DNA of 64,000 nucleotides from Pseudomonadales bacterium (GTDB lineage Bacteria; Pseudomonadota; Gammaproteobacteria; Pseudomonadales; UBA5518): NCBI GenBank assembly GCA_022072145.1, contig JAJVIG010000016.1, positions 62,001-126,000 on the forward strand. The letters are read 5' to 3'. A program made the position numbers and the translations under genes. Each line of letters starts with the position of its first letter. Position 1 is the first letter of the stretch. Below the pieces are notes generated by a model that saw only the letters and a list, made by a program, of their open reading frames with translations, made no database searches and was not told the origin of the DNA. Below are positions 1 to 11,242 of this stretch, piece by piece.

Positions 1-69
1 GCCGACGCCCAGCCGCTGATCCTCGCGAACGTGCTGCCGGTGCTCTCCGCGATGGTACGGGACGGATGA
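1..69 (+). CDS. C-terminal end of an unidentified protein (partial)
   Basis: The first 69 bases read as an open frame of 22 codons ending in TGA, one base before the bioA ATG. The tail contains [17 protein letters not shown] and looks helical. The tight spacing to bioA suggests that the two are co-transcribed. Too little is present to name a family. Confidence 0.45.
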   Translation, partial: ADAQPLILANVLPVLSAMVRDG

Positions 70-70
70 C

Positions 71-1381
71 ATGACGGATCAGGCATCCGGGTCCGCAACC
101 CCCGCGTGGCTTGCGCTCGACCACCGTCACGCCTGGCACCCCTACGCTCGCGCGCCGGCCGCGGACCCGGTGTACCCGGTCGTCGCGGCGCGCGGCGTGC
201 GCCTTGTGCTGGCCGACGGACGCGAGCTGATCGACGGCATGTCCTCGTGGTGGTCCGCGATCCACGGCTACAACCATCCCGTGCTGAACCGCGCGCTCGC
301 GGATCAGGCCGGACGGATGGCGCACGTGATGTTCGGCGGTCTCGCGCACCAACCTGCCGCCGAGCTGTGCGCCCTGCTCGCGCGCATCACGCCGGGGCGG
401 CTCGAACGTGTGTTCCTGTGCGATTCCGGATCGGTGGCCGTCGAGGTCGCGATCAAGATCGCGCTGCAGTACCAGCTCGGCCGCGGCGAACGTGGGCGTA
501 CCCGGCTGCTGTCGCTCGCCGGCGGCTACCACGGCGACACCTTCATGGCGATGTCGGTGTGCGACCCGGTCACCGGGATGCACCGGTTGTTCGACGGTGT
601 GCTGCCGCAGCAGTTGTTCGCAGCGCGTCCGGGCGGCGCGCCCGACGGTCCGGCGCGCACCGAGGACGTCGATGCCTTCGCGGCGCTGCTCGCCGAACAC
701 GCACCGCGGCTCGCGGCCGTGATCCTCGAGCCCGTCGTGCAGGGTGCGGGCGGCATGCACTTCTACTCGGCCGCTTTCCTGGCGCGGGTGCGCGAGCTCT
801 GCACGGCGCACGACGTGCTGCTGATCGCCGACGAGATCGCCACCGGCTTCGGACGCACCGGACGGCTGTTCGCCTGCGAGCACGCGGGCATCGCACCCGA
901 CATCCTGTGCCTCGGCAAGGCGCTGACCGGCGGCTACCTGTCGCTCGCCGCGACCCTTGCCAGTGATCACATCGCCGCGACGCTGGGCGCCGGCGAGGCC
1001 GGTGCGCTGATGCACGGCCCTACCTTCATGGGCAATCCGCTCGCCGCGGCCGTGGCGCTGGCGAGCACGCGGCTGCTGCTCGCGCAGCCGTGGTCACGCG
1101 AGGTCGCGCGGATCGGCGCCGCGCTGCGCACCGGGCTGGAGCCGGCACGGACGTTGCCGGGCGTGCGCGATGTGCGCGTGTTCGGCGCGATCGGGGTGAT
1201 CGAGACCGAGCGCCCGGTCGCGATGCGCGCGATCACGGAGGCCTTCGTCGAGCGCGGCGTGTGGCTGCGGCCCTTCGGCCGGCTGGTCTACACGATGCCG
1301 CCGTTCATCACCGGCGATGCCGATCTGGCGCAGCTGACCGGCGCGATGGTCGAGGCGCTCGCGAGTTGCCCCCCACCGTGA
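71..1381 (+). CDS. bioA: Adenosylmethionine-8-amino-7-oxononanoate aminotransferase
   Basis: This class III PLP aminotransferase makes 7,8-diaminononanoate from KAPA, using S-adenosylmethionine as amino donor, in cytoplasmic biotin synthesis. The 436-residue length is normal for BioA. Visible family features are the N-terminal HAWHPY segment, the substrate-side [13 protein letters not shown] motif, the PLP-binding [18 protein letters not shown] before the lysine, and the Schiff-base lysine at about residue 283 in [11 protein letters not shown]. The SSWW and HAWHPY signatures separate BioA from other omega-aminotransferases. It starts one base after the stop of the preceding frame. No other biotin gene is in the window. 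Confidence 0.95.
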   Translation: MTDQASGSATPAWLALDHRHAWHPYARAPAADPVYPVVAARGVRLVLADGRELIDGMSSWWSAIHGYNHPVLNRALADQAGRMAHVMFGGLAHQPAAELCALLARITPGRLERVFLCDSGSVAVEVAIKIALQYQLGRGERGRTRLLSLAGGYHGDTFMAMSVCDPVTGMHRLFDGVLPQQLFAARPGGAPDGPARTEDVDAFAALLAEHAPRLAAVILEPVVQGAGGMHFYSAAFLARVRELCTAHDVLLIADEIATGFGRTGRLFACEHAGIAPDILCLGKALTGGYLSLAATLASDHIAATLGAGEAGALMHGPTFMGNPLAAAVALASTRLLLAQPWSREVARIGAALRTGLEPARTLPGVRDVRVFGAIGVIETERPVAMRAITEAFVERGVWLRPFGRLVYTMPPFITGDADLAQLTGAMVEALASCPPP

Positions 1382-1391
1382 CCAGCCGCCG

Positions 1392-1769
1392 TCAGCTGCC
1401 GCGGCGCCGGCGCAGCCAGCGCCGCAGCAGCCAGCCTTGCCCGGGCGCGAAGCTGCGCACCTCGGCGGCGACGAACAGCGCCGCGATCGCTGGTACCGCA
1501 CCGTGCCAGGCACGGGAACCGAGCACCGCGACACGCTCCACGCTGCGCCCGAAAGCGCGCAGGAAACGGATCTGTGCCGCGAAGGTGCCGGTGCCGTCCC
1601 AGCCGTGGAAGCGGCGCACGTCGAGGATCATGAACTCGATGCGGCCGTGACGCTCGCGCAGGCGCTCGGCCGCCGGCGTCACCGTCTCCTCGAAATCCCG
1701 TGCGTGGATGCGATCGATCAACGTGACGCGCAGCGCCGCGCGTCGCGCGGCGGTCTTGATCTCGATCAT
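1392..1769 (-). CDS. STAS/SpoIIAA-like domain protein
   Basis: A 125-residue cytoplasmic protein of the SpoIIAA-like (STAS fold) family that is widespread as a stand-alone domain in proteobacteria. It has the alternating strand/helix pattern of the fold, with the conserved core [18 protein letters not shown] followed by a helix and a second strand around VERVAVLG. The C-terminus is very basic ([10 protein letters not shown]). It converges on bioA with only 10 bp between the stops. The function of this stand-alone family is not established. Confidence 0.75.
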   Translation of the reverse strand: MIEIKTAARRAALRVTLIDRIHARDFEETVTPAAERLRERHGRIEFMILDVRRFHGWDGTGTFAAQIRFLRAFGRSVERVAVLGSRAWHGAVPAIAALFVAAEVRSFAPGQGWLLRRWLRRRRGS

Positions 1770-1874
1770 GGCGGCCGACCTCCCTGTGGCTCACGCGGCC
1801 CCTCCCTGGGCCGCGCGCTCATTATCCGGAGCCGCGCGTCCCCGGACAAGCGCGGCAGCACGCGCATCGCCCGG

Positions 1875-1880
1875 TATACT
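1875..1880 (+). promoter_or_regulatory. Possible -10 element (TATACT) of the acyltransferase gene
   Basis: TATACT lies 33 bases before the ATG at 1913 in otherwise GC-rich DNA and matches the sigma-70 -10 consensus in five of six bases. No convincing -35 is seen at the usual spacing. Confidence 0.35.
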
Positions 1881-1912
1881 GAAACGAGGAATCCCGCCTG
1901 CGGAGCGCGACC

Positions 1913-3379
1913 ATGCAGCAACTGACGGCACTCGACACCCTGTTCCTGAGCCGCGAGACCGAACGCACGCCGCTGCACATCGCTCCGCTGCTGATCTACG
2001 ATCCTGCGAGCGCACCGGGCGGACAGGTGCGCTTCCGGGACATCCTGCGGGTGTTCCGGGACCGCCTGCACCAGGCCCCGATGCTGCGCCGCCGGCTGGT
2101 CGAGGTGCCCCTGGGGCTGGATTATCCGTACTGGATCGAAAGCGCCGACTTCGATCTGGAGTTCCATGTGCGGCACATCGCGCTGCCGAAGCCAGGCGAC
2201 TGGCGCCAGCTGTGCATCCAGGTTGCACGGCTGCACGCAAGGATGCTCGACCGGTCGCGGCCGCTGTGGGAAGCCTACGTGATCGAAGGTCTGGACAACG
2301 TCGAGGGGCTGCCGCGCGGCTCGTTCGCCCTGTTGCTGAAGATACACCACGCCGCGATCGATCCGGCGCCAGGCGCGGACCTGGTCAGCGTGATCCACGA
2401 CACGCAGCCGCTGGCCCCGGCCGCCACGGCGATGCAGCCGCCACGCTGGCGACCCGAGCCGCTGCCCACGCGCACGGGGCTGCTCGCACGCGCCTGGTTC
2501 AACACGCTGCGCCAGCCGGCACGGCTGGCGCAGACGCTGGCCACGCTGGCCCCCGGCGTCTCCGGCCTGCGCGAGGCGATCCGCCACCGGCGCCTGATCG
2601 CCGGGCGCGAACGGCCGCAGACACGCTTCAACGCACGCGTCGGAGCGCACCGCAGCGTGGACGCGCGCTTCTTCCCGCTCGAGGCCGTGCGCAACATCCG
2701 CGGGCTGGCCCCCGGTTCGACGGTCAACGACGTGGTCGTGACGATCATCGCCGGCGCGCTGCGGCGCTATCTGCTCGCCAAGGGCGAACTGCCGGCGGCG
2801 AGCCTGATCGCGGGCGCTCCGATCAACGTGCGCTCCGGGGAGGGGCACGGCGGCGGCAACGTGGTGCACATGATGACACTCGCGATCTACACCGACATCG
2901 CGGACCCGGTCGAACGGCTGCACCAGGTGCACGACGAGTGCCTGGCGTCCAAGGAGTTCGCGAACACGGTCGGCGCGCGCGCGCTGACCGACCTGACCCA
3001 GACGGTGCCGCCGCGCATGGCCTCGATCGGGCTGCGCGCCGCCAGCCAGACGATGCTGATGTCGGGCGCCGCCGCCCCGATCAACACCGTGATCTCGAAT
3101 ATCCCCGGACCGCAGGTGCCGCTGTACCTGAGCGGCGCGCGCCTCGTGCGCAGCGCCGGTTGCGGCGCCGTCATGGACGACATGGGGCTCATCCACCTGG
3201 TGCCGGGCTACCACGACGGCATCGCGATCGCATTCACCGCCTGCCGCGAGATGGTGCCGGACCCGGCCTTCTATGCGGGCTGCATCCAGGACAGCTTCGA
3301 CGAACTCGACGCTGCCGCACGTGCCTTCGCCCGCCGGCGCTCCAGCGCGTTGCGGGGACGGCGCGCACGGCACCACTGA
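1913..3379 (+). CDS. Wax ester synthase/diacylglycerol acyltransferase (WS/DGAT) family protein
   Basis: A 488-residue member of the bifunctional WS/DGAT family, which transfers acyl groups from acyl-CoA to fatty alcohols or diacylglycerol to make storage lipid at the membrane. The N-terminus (LTALDTLFL) and the C-terminal domain with [16 protein letters not shown] and ISNIPGP are typical. The catalytic motif, normally HHxxxDG, reads HHAAIDP at residues 145-151, so the histidines and aspartate are kept but the glycine is proline. The condensation-domain fold is complete. Activity is probable; the substrate cannot be told. Confidence 0.85.
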   Translation: MQQLTALDTLFLSRETERTPLHIAPLLIYDPASAPGGQVRFRDILRVFRDRLHQAPMLRRRLVEVPLGLDYPYWIESADFDLEFHVRHIALPKPGDWRQLCIQVARLHARMLDRSRPLWEAYVIEGLDNVEGLPRGSFALLLKIHHAAIDPAPGADLVSVIHDTQPLAPAATAMQPPRWRPEPLPTRTGLLARAWFNTLRQPARLAQTLATLAPGVSGLREAIRHRRLIAGRERPQTRFNARVGAHRSVDARFFPLEAVRNIRGLAPGSTVNDVVVTIIAGALRRYLLAKGELPAASLIAGAPINVRSGEGHGGGNVVHMMTLAIYTDIADPVERLHQVHDECLASKEFANTVGARALTDLTQTVPPRMASIGLRAASQTMLMSGAAAPINTVISNIPGPQVPLYLSGARLVRSAGCGAVMDDMGLIHLVPGYHDGIAIAFTACREMVPDPAFYAGCIQDSFDELDAAARAFARRRSSALRGRRARHH

Positions 3380-3429
3380 TCCGCCCCCCGCGGGCCGGCG
3401 TACAACGGCGGCCATCCAGGAGAATCCCC

Positions 3430-3996
3430 ATGATCGACCAGATCGCCGCCAGTTACCGCGAAATCCTCGAACGCCTCGGCGAGGACCCTGCCCGCGAAGG
3501 TCTGCGCGACACACCGCTGCGCGCCGCCAAGGCAATGGCATTCCTCACCGAGGGCTACCGCATGGATCTGCACGAGATCGTCAACAACGCCGTGTTCCAG
3601 TCCGACAACGACGAGATGGTGCTGGTGCGCGATATCGAGCTCTACTCGCTGTGCGAACACCATCTTCTGCCGTTCATCGGCCGCTGCCACGTGGGCTACC
3701 TGCCAGCCGGCAAGGTGCTGGGGCTGTCGAAGATCGCACGCATCACCGACATGTTTTCGCGGCGCCTGCAGATCCAGGAAAACCTGACGCTGCAAATCGC
3801 GCACGCGGTCGAGGAAGTCACCGGCGCCAAGGGCGTCGGCGTGGTCGTCGAGGCCCGCCACATGTGCATGATGATGCGCGGCGTGCAGAAGCAGAACTCG
3901 GTGATGACCACCTCGGTGATGCTCGGACGCATGCGCGAAAACCCCGCGACCCGCCAGGAGTTCCTGTCGCTCGTGAAGGCACCCTCGCAGGTCTGA
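3430..3996 (+). CDS. folE: GTP cyclohydrolase I
   Basis: FolE converts GTP to dihydroneopterin triphosphate, the first step of folate and pterin synthesis, as a cytoplasmic homodecamer. The 188 residues cover the whole catalytic domain. The zinc ligands are visible as C75 and H78 in [10 protein letters not shown] and C146 in [10 protein letters not shown], with the active-site segment GLSKIARI between them. The ATG at 3430 follows a purine-rich CAGGAGAA site. The 51 bp gap after the acyltransferase gene allows co-transcription. Confidence 0.96.
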   Translation: MIDQIAASYREILERLGEDPAREGLRDTPLRAAKAMAFLTEGYRMDLHEIVNNAVFQSDNDEMVLVRDIELYSLCEHHLLPFIGRCHVGYLPAGKVLGLSKIARITDMFSRRLQIQENLTLQIAHAVEEVTGAKGVGVVVEARHMCMMMRGVQKQNSVMTTSVMLGRMRENPATRQEFLSLVKAPSQV

Positions 3997-4011
3997 GCGC
4001 AGGCTGGTGAT

Positions 4012-5016
4012 TCAGCCGCCGGACAGCCCGACGGCTGCCAGCGCCAGGTGCATCAGCACGCCGGCGAGCAGCAGCGATCCGAAGCGGCGGTTGAACGCAA
4101 ATGCCTGCGGAGCGAACCAGAGCGGCCAGAGCCGTGGTTGCTCCCCTACCGGCGCCACCGCGGGTCGGGCCGAGCGGAATACCGCCGCAAGGCGCAGCGC
4201 GGCCGGCGCGCTGGCGAATACCAGCAGCAACGGCGCCGTGAACCACGGCCCCGCCACCAGCACGATCGTTCCGGCGTACAGCAGAACGATCAGTCCTCGC
4301 GCCGCAGCACGCGCACGGCGCTCCCCAAGCAACACCGGCAGCGTGCGGATGCCGCGGGCGCCATCGGCTGCGAGCTTGTCGATGTGCTTGCCGAACAGCA
4401 CCAGCGTGGGCCCGAGGCCGAAGACCGCGCCGAAGGCCACCGCCGCAGCGCTCCACTCGCCAGTGGCCACGTACTGTGTGCCGGCGATCATCAGCGGCCC
4501 CCACGCCAGCCACACGGCGGGCTCGCCGAGGCCCACGTATTTCAGCGGCCAGGTGTAGAACAGCACCAGCACGCCGCCGGCCAGCATCAACGCCGCCACC
4601 TGACCGCCGCGCAGCCACAGCAGCGCGGCGCCGGCCCCGAGCGCCACCACCGCCGTCAGCGCGATGTAACGGCGCATCGCCGCCCGCCCCAGCAGACCGT
4701 CCTGCAGCACGTGGGTCGCGTAGCGGGTGCGCTCGTAGTCGCCACGGTCGACGCCGCGCGCCGAATCGATGTAATCGTTCAACAGGTTGTTGGTCGCGTG
4801 CGCGGCGAGCAGGCCGAGCATCGCGATCGCCCACAGCGACGGATCGAAATCCGGATGCGCCAGCGCGAGCAGCCCGCCGGCGATGCCCGACAGCAGCGTC
4901 ATCGGCAGCACTGCAGCGCGCGCGGCGATCGCCCAGCGCGTCGCCGCGCCGAGCCGTTCCCACTGCGCGGCGTCGACGCGCGGCACCGTGCGCAGGGATT
5001 CCGGCAATCGTGTCAT
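4012..5016 (-). CDS. UbiA family prenyltransferase
   Basis: A polytopic inner-membrane protein of 334 residues with eight or nine hydrophobic segments. The two Asp-rich prenyl-diphosphate binding motifs are present: NDYIDSARGVDRGD near residue 85 and KHIDKLAADGARG near residue 210. The NDYIDxxxGVD form is close to MenA-like members, which prenylate 1,4-dihydroxy-2-naphthoate, but no other menaquinone gene is nearby, so the acceptor aromatic is left open. The ATG at 5016 gives a positively charged N-terminus before the first membrane segment. It converges on folE. Confidence 0.82.
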   Translation of the reverse strand: MTRLPESLRTVPRVDAAQWERLGAATRWAIAARAAVLPMTLLSGIAGGLLALAHPDFDPSLWAIAMLGLLAAHATNNLLNDYIDSARGVDRGDYERTRYATHVLQDGLLGRAAMRRYIALTAVVALGAGAALLWLRGGQVAALMLAGGVLVLFYTWPLKYVGLGEPAVWLAWGPLMIAGTQYVATGEWSAAAVAFGAVFGLGPTLVLFGKHIDKLAADGARGIRTLPVLLGERRARAAARGLIVLLYAGTIVLVAGPWFTAPLLLVFASAPAALRLAAVFRSARPAVAPVGEQPRLWPLWFAPQAFAFNRRFGSLLLAGVLMHLALAAVGLSGG

Positions 5017-5045
5017 GAACCGCTCCGCATCGATCCGTCCGGCGC

Positions 5046-5053
5046 AGTATAGT
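5046..5053. promoter_or_regulatory. Overlapping divergent -10 elements
   Basis: AGTATAGT reads as TATAGT on the plus strand (towards the PNPOx-fold gene) and as TATACT on the minus strand (towards the prenyltransferase gene). Both resemble the sigma-70 -10 box and sit in the only divergent gap here, so the two promoters probably overlap. The -35 elements are not clear. Confidence 0.45.
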
Positions 5054-5107
5054 GATAACGGCGCCCGATCCGGCGCCCGATCCACCACCCGCACAGGAGT
5101 CCCAGCC

Positions 5108-5599
5108 GTGACCCCGAGACCGGAACTGCCCGTACGCGCCAGCAGCGCGTGGGACGCCGCCGCCATCACCGAGTTCCTGGCGCGCAGCCACACCCCGATG
5201 CGCCTCGCGGCGAACGCCGCCAACGGCTTCCCGCAGCTCGCGTCGGTCTGGTTCGAGTACGCCGGCGGCAGCCTCTGGTGCGCGATGCACGAAGGTTCGG
5301 CGATGGTCCCGCTGCTCGCGCACGACCCGCGCTGCGCCTTCGAGATAGCCACCAACGACCCGCCGTACCACGGCGTGCGCGGGCAGGCGCAGGTCGCGCT
5401 GCTGCGCGAAGGCGCCTCGCCCCTGCTCACCCGGTTGATCAGCCGCTACCTCGGCGACAGCAACCCGCGGCTCGCGGCGTGGCTGCTGGGGCGTGCCGAC
5501 CAGGAATTCGTGGTCCGTCTCGATCCGGTATGGATCACGGCCTGGGACTACGCGGCGCGGATGAACCCGCGCACCCCGGCCGCAGCGGACGTCCCGTGA
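5108..5599 (+). CDS. Pyridoxamine 5'-phosphate oxidase-fold protein
   Basis: A 163-residue split-barrel flavin-binding-type protein. Recognisable pieces are MRLAANAANGFPQLASVWFEY, DPRCAFEIATNDPPYHGVRG and the C-terminal WITAWDYAAR, the usual layout of PNPOx-like proteins (FMN or F420 binders). The GTG start at 5108 is chosen because an AGGAG site lies 8 bases upstream and because the upstream extension lacks homology-like sequence. Its stop overlaps the rlmD start (GTGA), implying translational coupling. The substrate is unknown. Confidence 0.7.
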   Translation: MTPRPELPVRASSAWDAAAITEFLARSHTPMRLAANAANGFPQLASVWFEYAGGSLWCAMHEGSAMVPLLAHDPRCAFEIATNDPPYHGVRGQAQVALLREGASPLLTRLISRYLGDSNPRLAAWLLGRADQEFVVRLDPVWITAWDYAARMNPRTPAAADVP

Positions 5600-6912
5600 G
5601 CGCGGCCGGCGCGAAGACACCGCTGGTGCTCGACATCGACGGCTGGACCCACGACGGGCGCGGCGTCGGGCGCGTCGCAGGCAAGGCCGTATTCGTGGGC
5701 GGCGCCCTGCCCGGAGAACGGGTCCGGGCGCGCATCGTGCGCCGCCACGCCCGCTTCGACGAAGCCGAGACGATCGAACTGCTGCGTATCGCACCGGAGC
5801 GCGCCACGCCGCGCTGCCCGCATTTCGGGCGCTGCGGCGGCTGCGCACTGCAGCACCTGGAGTCACGCGCGCAACTCGCGGCGCACGCCGAGCGGCTGGC
5901 CGACACCCTGCGCCGCATCGGCGGCCGGCACCCCGCGCACTGGCGCGACCCGGTTGCCGGTCCCGCCTTCGGCTACCGCGCGCGTGCACGGCTGGCGGTG
6001 GCGCCGGCACGCCGTGGCGAGGCGCCACGGCTCGGCTTTCGCCGCGACGCCTCGCACGCGGTCGAACCGCTCGACGAGTGTCCGATCCTGGTGCCGGAGC
6101 TGGCACGGCTGATCGCTCCGCTCGGCACCCTGGTTGGCGGTCTGCGTGCGGCGCGGGAGCTGCGCGAGATCCTGCTTGCCGCCGGTGAACCCGGCGTCGC
6201 GCTCGCTGCCGCATGGTCCCCCGCGGCAGCGGCGGCCGATCGCGAGGCGCTGCAGGACTGGGGGCAGCGCGAGGGAGTCGCGATACGCCACGGCGTAGCC
6301 GGGACCGGTGCGACCCTGTGGCCGGATGGCGCGCCTGCCCTTGCCTACGCGGCAGGTGTCGACGGACCCGCGATTGCGTTCCAGCCATGGCATTTCACGC
6401 AGGCGAACCGCGCGGTCAACCGCGCGCTGATCGGCGCCGTGCTCGAGGAACTGGCACCGGCGCCGGGCGAGCGCGTGCTCGACCTGTTCTGCGGGCTCGG
6501 CAATTTCTCGCTGCCACTCGCAGCCCGCGGGGCGCGCGTCACCGGCCTCGAGGGCGACCCCGCGATGGTCGAGCTGGCCGGCCACAACGCCCGACGCAAC
6601 GGCCTCGACGGCTGCGAGTTCCGCTGCGCCGACCTCGCCCGCGACCCGCGCGGCGCCGCCTGGACGCGCGAGGAGCACGAACTGGTGCTGCTCGATCCGC
6701 CGCGCCAGGGCGCCGCGGCACTGATCCCGCAACTCGCGCGCACACATGCCCGGCGCATCGTCTACGTGTCCTGCGACGCGGCAACGCTGGCGCGTGACGC
6801 GGCAACGCTGTGCGCTCCCGGGCGGTGGCGGATCGCGCGCGCCGGCGTATTCGATATGTTCCCGCAGACCACGCATTTCGAGTCACTGGTAGTGTTCGAG
6901 CGCGCCGTGTGA
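5596..6912 (+). CDS. rlmD: 23S rRNA (uracil-1939-C5) methyltransferase RlmD
   Basis: This SAM-dependent enzyme methylates U1939 of 23S rRNA. It has an N-terminal TRAM domain, then the four cysteines of the [4Fe-4S] site: C74, C80 and C83 in CPHFGRCGGC, and C162 in DECPIL. The C-terminal Rossmann domain has the SAM motif VLDLFCGLGNFSLPLA, the DPPRQGA motif and the catalytic cysteine in VSCDAATLARD. The 438-residue length fits RlmD rather than RlmC or TrmA. The GTG start overlaps the preceding stop. Confidence 0.92.
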   Translation: MSAAGAKTPLVLDIDGWTHDGRGVGRVAGKAVFVGGALPGERVRARIVRRHARFDEAETIELLRIAPERATPRCPHFGRCGGCALQHLESRAQLAAHAERLADTLRRIGGRHPAHWRDPVAGPAFGYRARARLAVAPARRGEAPRLGFRRDASHAVEPLDECPILVPELARLIAPLGTLVGGLRAARELREILLAAGEPGVALAAAWSPAAAAADREALQDWGQREGVAIRHGVAGTGATLWPDGAPALAYAAGVDGPAIAFQPWHFTQANRAVNRALIGAVLEELAPAPGERVLDLFCGLGNFSLPLAARGARVTGLEGDPAMVELAGHNARRNGLDGCEFRCADLARDPRGAAWTREEHELVLLDPPRQGAAALIPQLARTHARRIVYVSCDAATLARDAATLCAPGRWRIARAGVFDMFPQTTHFESLVVFERAV

Positions 6913-6935
6913 GATCCCCGACCCTGTGCTAGTCT

Positions 6936-6951
6936 CCTTGCCGCGGCAAGG
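6936..6951. promoter_or_regulatory. Perfect 16-bp palindrome upstream of motA
   Basis: CCTTGCCGCGGCAAGG is a perfect inverted repeat without a loop, 56 bases before the motA ATG and 23 bases after the rlmD stop. The lack of a loop fits a dimeric repressor site better than a terminator. No nearby regulator can be assigned to it. Confidence 0.4.
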
Positions 6952-7007
6952 CAGTACGCCGCGGGCGGGCGCAATCGGTGCGCAAGATACGGGAGCTCGG
7001 ACTGCAG

Positions 7008-7859
7008 ATGAACGTGGTGATCGGACTGGTGGTGGTGCTGGCATCGTGCGTGGCCGGCTTCATGCTCTCGGGCGGACAGCTGCTGGCGCTGTTCCAGCCG
7101 TTCGAACTGCTGATCATCGGCGGCGCGGCACTCGGCGCCATGGTGATGTCCAACCCGCTGGCGGTCACCATCGACATCATGAAGTCCGCCGGCAAGCTGC
7201 TGAAGGCCTCGCCGTTCGGCAAGGACGCCTACCTCGACTTGTTCGCACTGCTCTACGACCTGTTCAACAAGATGCGCCGCGAGGGTCTGCTCGGCATCGA
7301 GAAGGACATCGACGACCCGGAGGCCAGTCCGATCTTCAGCAAGCACACCGGCGTGGACCGCATCCACGGCGCCCGCGAGTTCATCATCGATTACCTGCGC
7401 GTGATGACGCTGGGCGGGGTCGCCACACACGACCTCGACGCGCTGTTCGAGGCCGAGCTCGAAACGCATCACGCAGAGTCCCACCTGGTTCCCGGCGCGC
7501 TCGGCAAGGTGGCCGACGCGCTGCCGGGCTTCGGGATCGTGGCCGCGGTGATGGGCATCGTGATCACGATGTCGCACATCGGGGGGCCGCCTGCCGAACT
7601 GGGGGCGCATGTAGGCGCGGCGCTGGTCGGGACCTTCCTCGGTATCCTGCTTTCCTATGGGGTGGTGGGACCGATGTCGGTGTATCTGGAGCACCAGGCC
7701 CGCGAGGAAGCGAAGTACTTCGAGTGCATCAAGGTCGCGATGATGGCGAGTTTCTCGGGCGCGCCGCCCCAACTGGCGGTCGAGTTCGGACGCAAGATCC
7801 TCTACCACGCGATCCGCCCCACCTGGGATGAGGTCGAGGAACGCGTGAAGCAGAAATGA
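7008..7859 (+). CDS. motA: Flagellar motor stator protein MotA
   Basis: An inner-membrane proton-channel subunit of the flagellar stator. Four membrane segments are seen (residues 3-21, 28-48, about 165-185 and 195-215), with the large cytoplasmic loop between the second and third. Family motifs include GDSLPAF-like ADALPGFGIVAAVMGIV, the PPAELGAHVGAALVGTFLGILL stretch (given here only in part) and AVEFGRKILY near the end. The ATG at 7008 aligns with the start of known MotA proteins; a GTG at 6978 would add ten residues. It overlaps motB by ATGA. No other flagellar gene is in the window. Confidence 0.88.
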   Translation: MNVVIGLVVVLASCVAGFMLSGGQLLALFQPFELLIIGGAALGAMVMSNPLAVTIDIMKSAGKLLKASPFGKDAYLDLFALLYDLFNKMRREGLLGIEKDIDDPEASPIFSKHTGVDRIHGAREFIIDYLRVMTLGGVATHDLDALFEAELETHHAESHLVPGALGKVADALPGFGIVAAVMGIVITMSHIGGPPAELGAHVGAALVGTFLGILLSYGVVGPMSVYLEHQAREEAKYFECIKVAMMASFSGAPPQLAVEFGRKILYHAIRPTWDEVEERVKQK

Positions 7860-8812
7860 GCCTCACCGACGGCAATCCGGCACCGATCATCATCCGCCGC
7901 AAGAAGGTCGTCGCGCACGGCCACCATGGCGGCTCGTGGAAGGTCGCGTTCGCGGACTTCGTGACCGCGATGATGGCGTTCTTCCTGCTGATGTGGCTGC
8001 TCGCGCAGACCTCGCCGGAGGAGCGCACGGCGATCCAGGGTTATTTCAACGACCCGCGCGGCACGATCGCCGGCCAGGGCGGCGGCCTCGATGCGCCCGG
8101 CGTCGGGCAGATCGGGCCGGGCGGCATCAAGCCCGGCGCGATCTCGCTGGACAATCCGCTCAGCCAGACCGAGCCGGTGGAATCGGAGCCGTCGTTGTCG
8201 AGCGCCAGCGACGAGGCGTTGCGTGTGGAGCAGGAAGCGCGCGAGAAACGCTCGCTCGACGAACTGCAGCACACCCTCGAGGAGGAACTCGGCCGGCAGG
8301 ACTCGGCGTTCATGAAGCTGCGCGACCAGATCATCATCGACCAGACCGCGCTCGGGCTACGCATACAGCTGGTCGACAAGGAAAACCGCCCGATGTTCGA
8401 CCGCGGCCAGAGCCTGTTGCAGGACTATGCGCGCGAGGTGCTGCTGGCGCTCGCACCGCGCCTCGACGTGGTCGCCAACCGGCTCAGCATCAACGGCCAC
8501 ACCGATTCGATCCCGTACCGCGAGGGTGCCGACTTCAGCAACTGGGAACTGTCGGCCGACCGCGCGAACAGCGCCCGGCGCGCCCTGATCGAAGGAGGCT
8601 ACCCGGAGGACAAGGTGCTCACCGTGCAGGGCATGGGCGCCTCGGTGCCGCGCATCGTCGAGGATCCGACCGCACCGAGCAATCGCCGCATCGTGATCCT
8701 GGTACTGCGGCGCGAGGTCGAGGACGCGCTGAAGGGCATCACGCTGCTCACCCGCGACCAGAACGAGTTCCTCCGCGACACTGCACCCGCCGCCACGCCA
8801 CCGGCACCGTGA
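7856..8812 (+). CDS. motB: Flagellar motor stator protein MotB
   Basis: The partner of MotA: one N-terminal membrane helix carrying the proton-binding aspartate (D34 in VAFADFVTAMMAFFLLMWLL), a plug/linker region, and a C-terminal OmpA-like peptidoglycan-binding domain with INGHTDSIPY, NWELSADRANSARR and GMGASVPR. The 318 residues are normal. The HHGGSWKVAFADF start of the helix is diagnostic of MotB rather than of ExbD or TolR. It overlaps the motA stop. Shortly after the stop a GC-rich hairpin (GCCGG/CCGGC, near 8819-8840) may end transcription. Confidence 0.9.
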   Translation: MSLTDGNPAPIIIRRKKVVAHGHHGGSWKVAFADFVTAMMAFFLLMWLLAQTSPEERTAIQGYFNDPRGTIAGQGGGLDAPGVGQIGPGGIKPGAISLDNPLSQTEPVESEPSLSSASDEALRVEQEAREKRSLDELQHTLEEELGRQDSAFMKLRDQIIIDQTALGLRIQLVDKENRPMFDRGQSLLQDYAREVLLALAPRLDVVANRLSINGHTDSIPYREGADFSNWELSADRANSARRALIEGGYPEDKVLTVQGMGASVPRIVEDPTAPSNRRIVILVLRREVEDALKGITLLTRDQNEFLRDTAPAATPPAP

Positions 8813-8909
8813 GCCCGCCGGCGTCGGGCCGGCCCGTTTGTGGCACAGTCGCCAAATATGCCCGGGCAATGCGGGCGCCTGCCGCGGCGCCAGCCGCTAG
8901 AATGCGCGC

Positions 8910-11090
<2,181 letters not shown>

Positions 11091-11128
11091 CGCCCACCGA
11101 CCTGCTTCGCCGCGGACCGTGCCCGCAT

Positions 11129-11193
11129 GTTCGGCCTGTGGCCGAACGATGTGCCGCACGACGCGCCGGACAATGTCCGGGCACAGCCCGGAC
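11129..11193. repeat. GTAG-type palindromic repeat pair (copy 1)
   Basis: Two hairpins: GTTCGGCCTGTGGCCGAAC at 11129-11147 and GTCCGGGCACAGCCCGGAC at 11175-11193. The second is followed by CTAC (GTAG on the minus strand), so it is the inverted form of the unit seen at 19831. More degraded pieces (GGCCGAACGAATGTCC, GTCCGGACAC) continue to about 11240. It fills the convergent gap between ygiQ and the DUF4010 gene and may act as a two-way terminator. Confidence 0.85.
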
Positions 11194-11242
11194 CTACGGC
11201 CGAACGAATGTCCAGTGTCCGGACACACCCCGGACCAACGGT

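Noticed and set aside
6776..6811. Short tandem duplication GACGCGGCAACGCTG within rlmD
   Set aside because: It encodes DAATLARDAATL in the catalytic loop, which matches the normal spacing of the family, so it is coding convergence and not an inserted repeat.
7008..8812. TolQR or ExbBD pair
   Set aside because: The MotA loop and the OmpA-like domain after the single helix in MotB are specific to flagellar stators.
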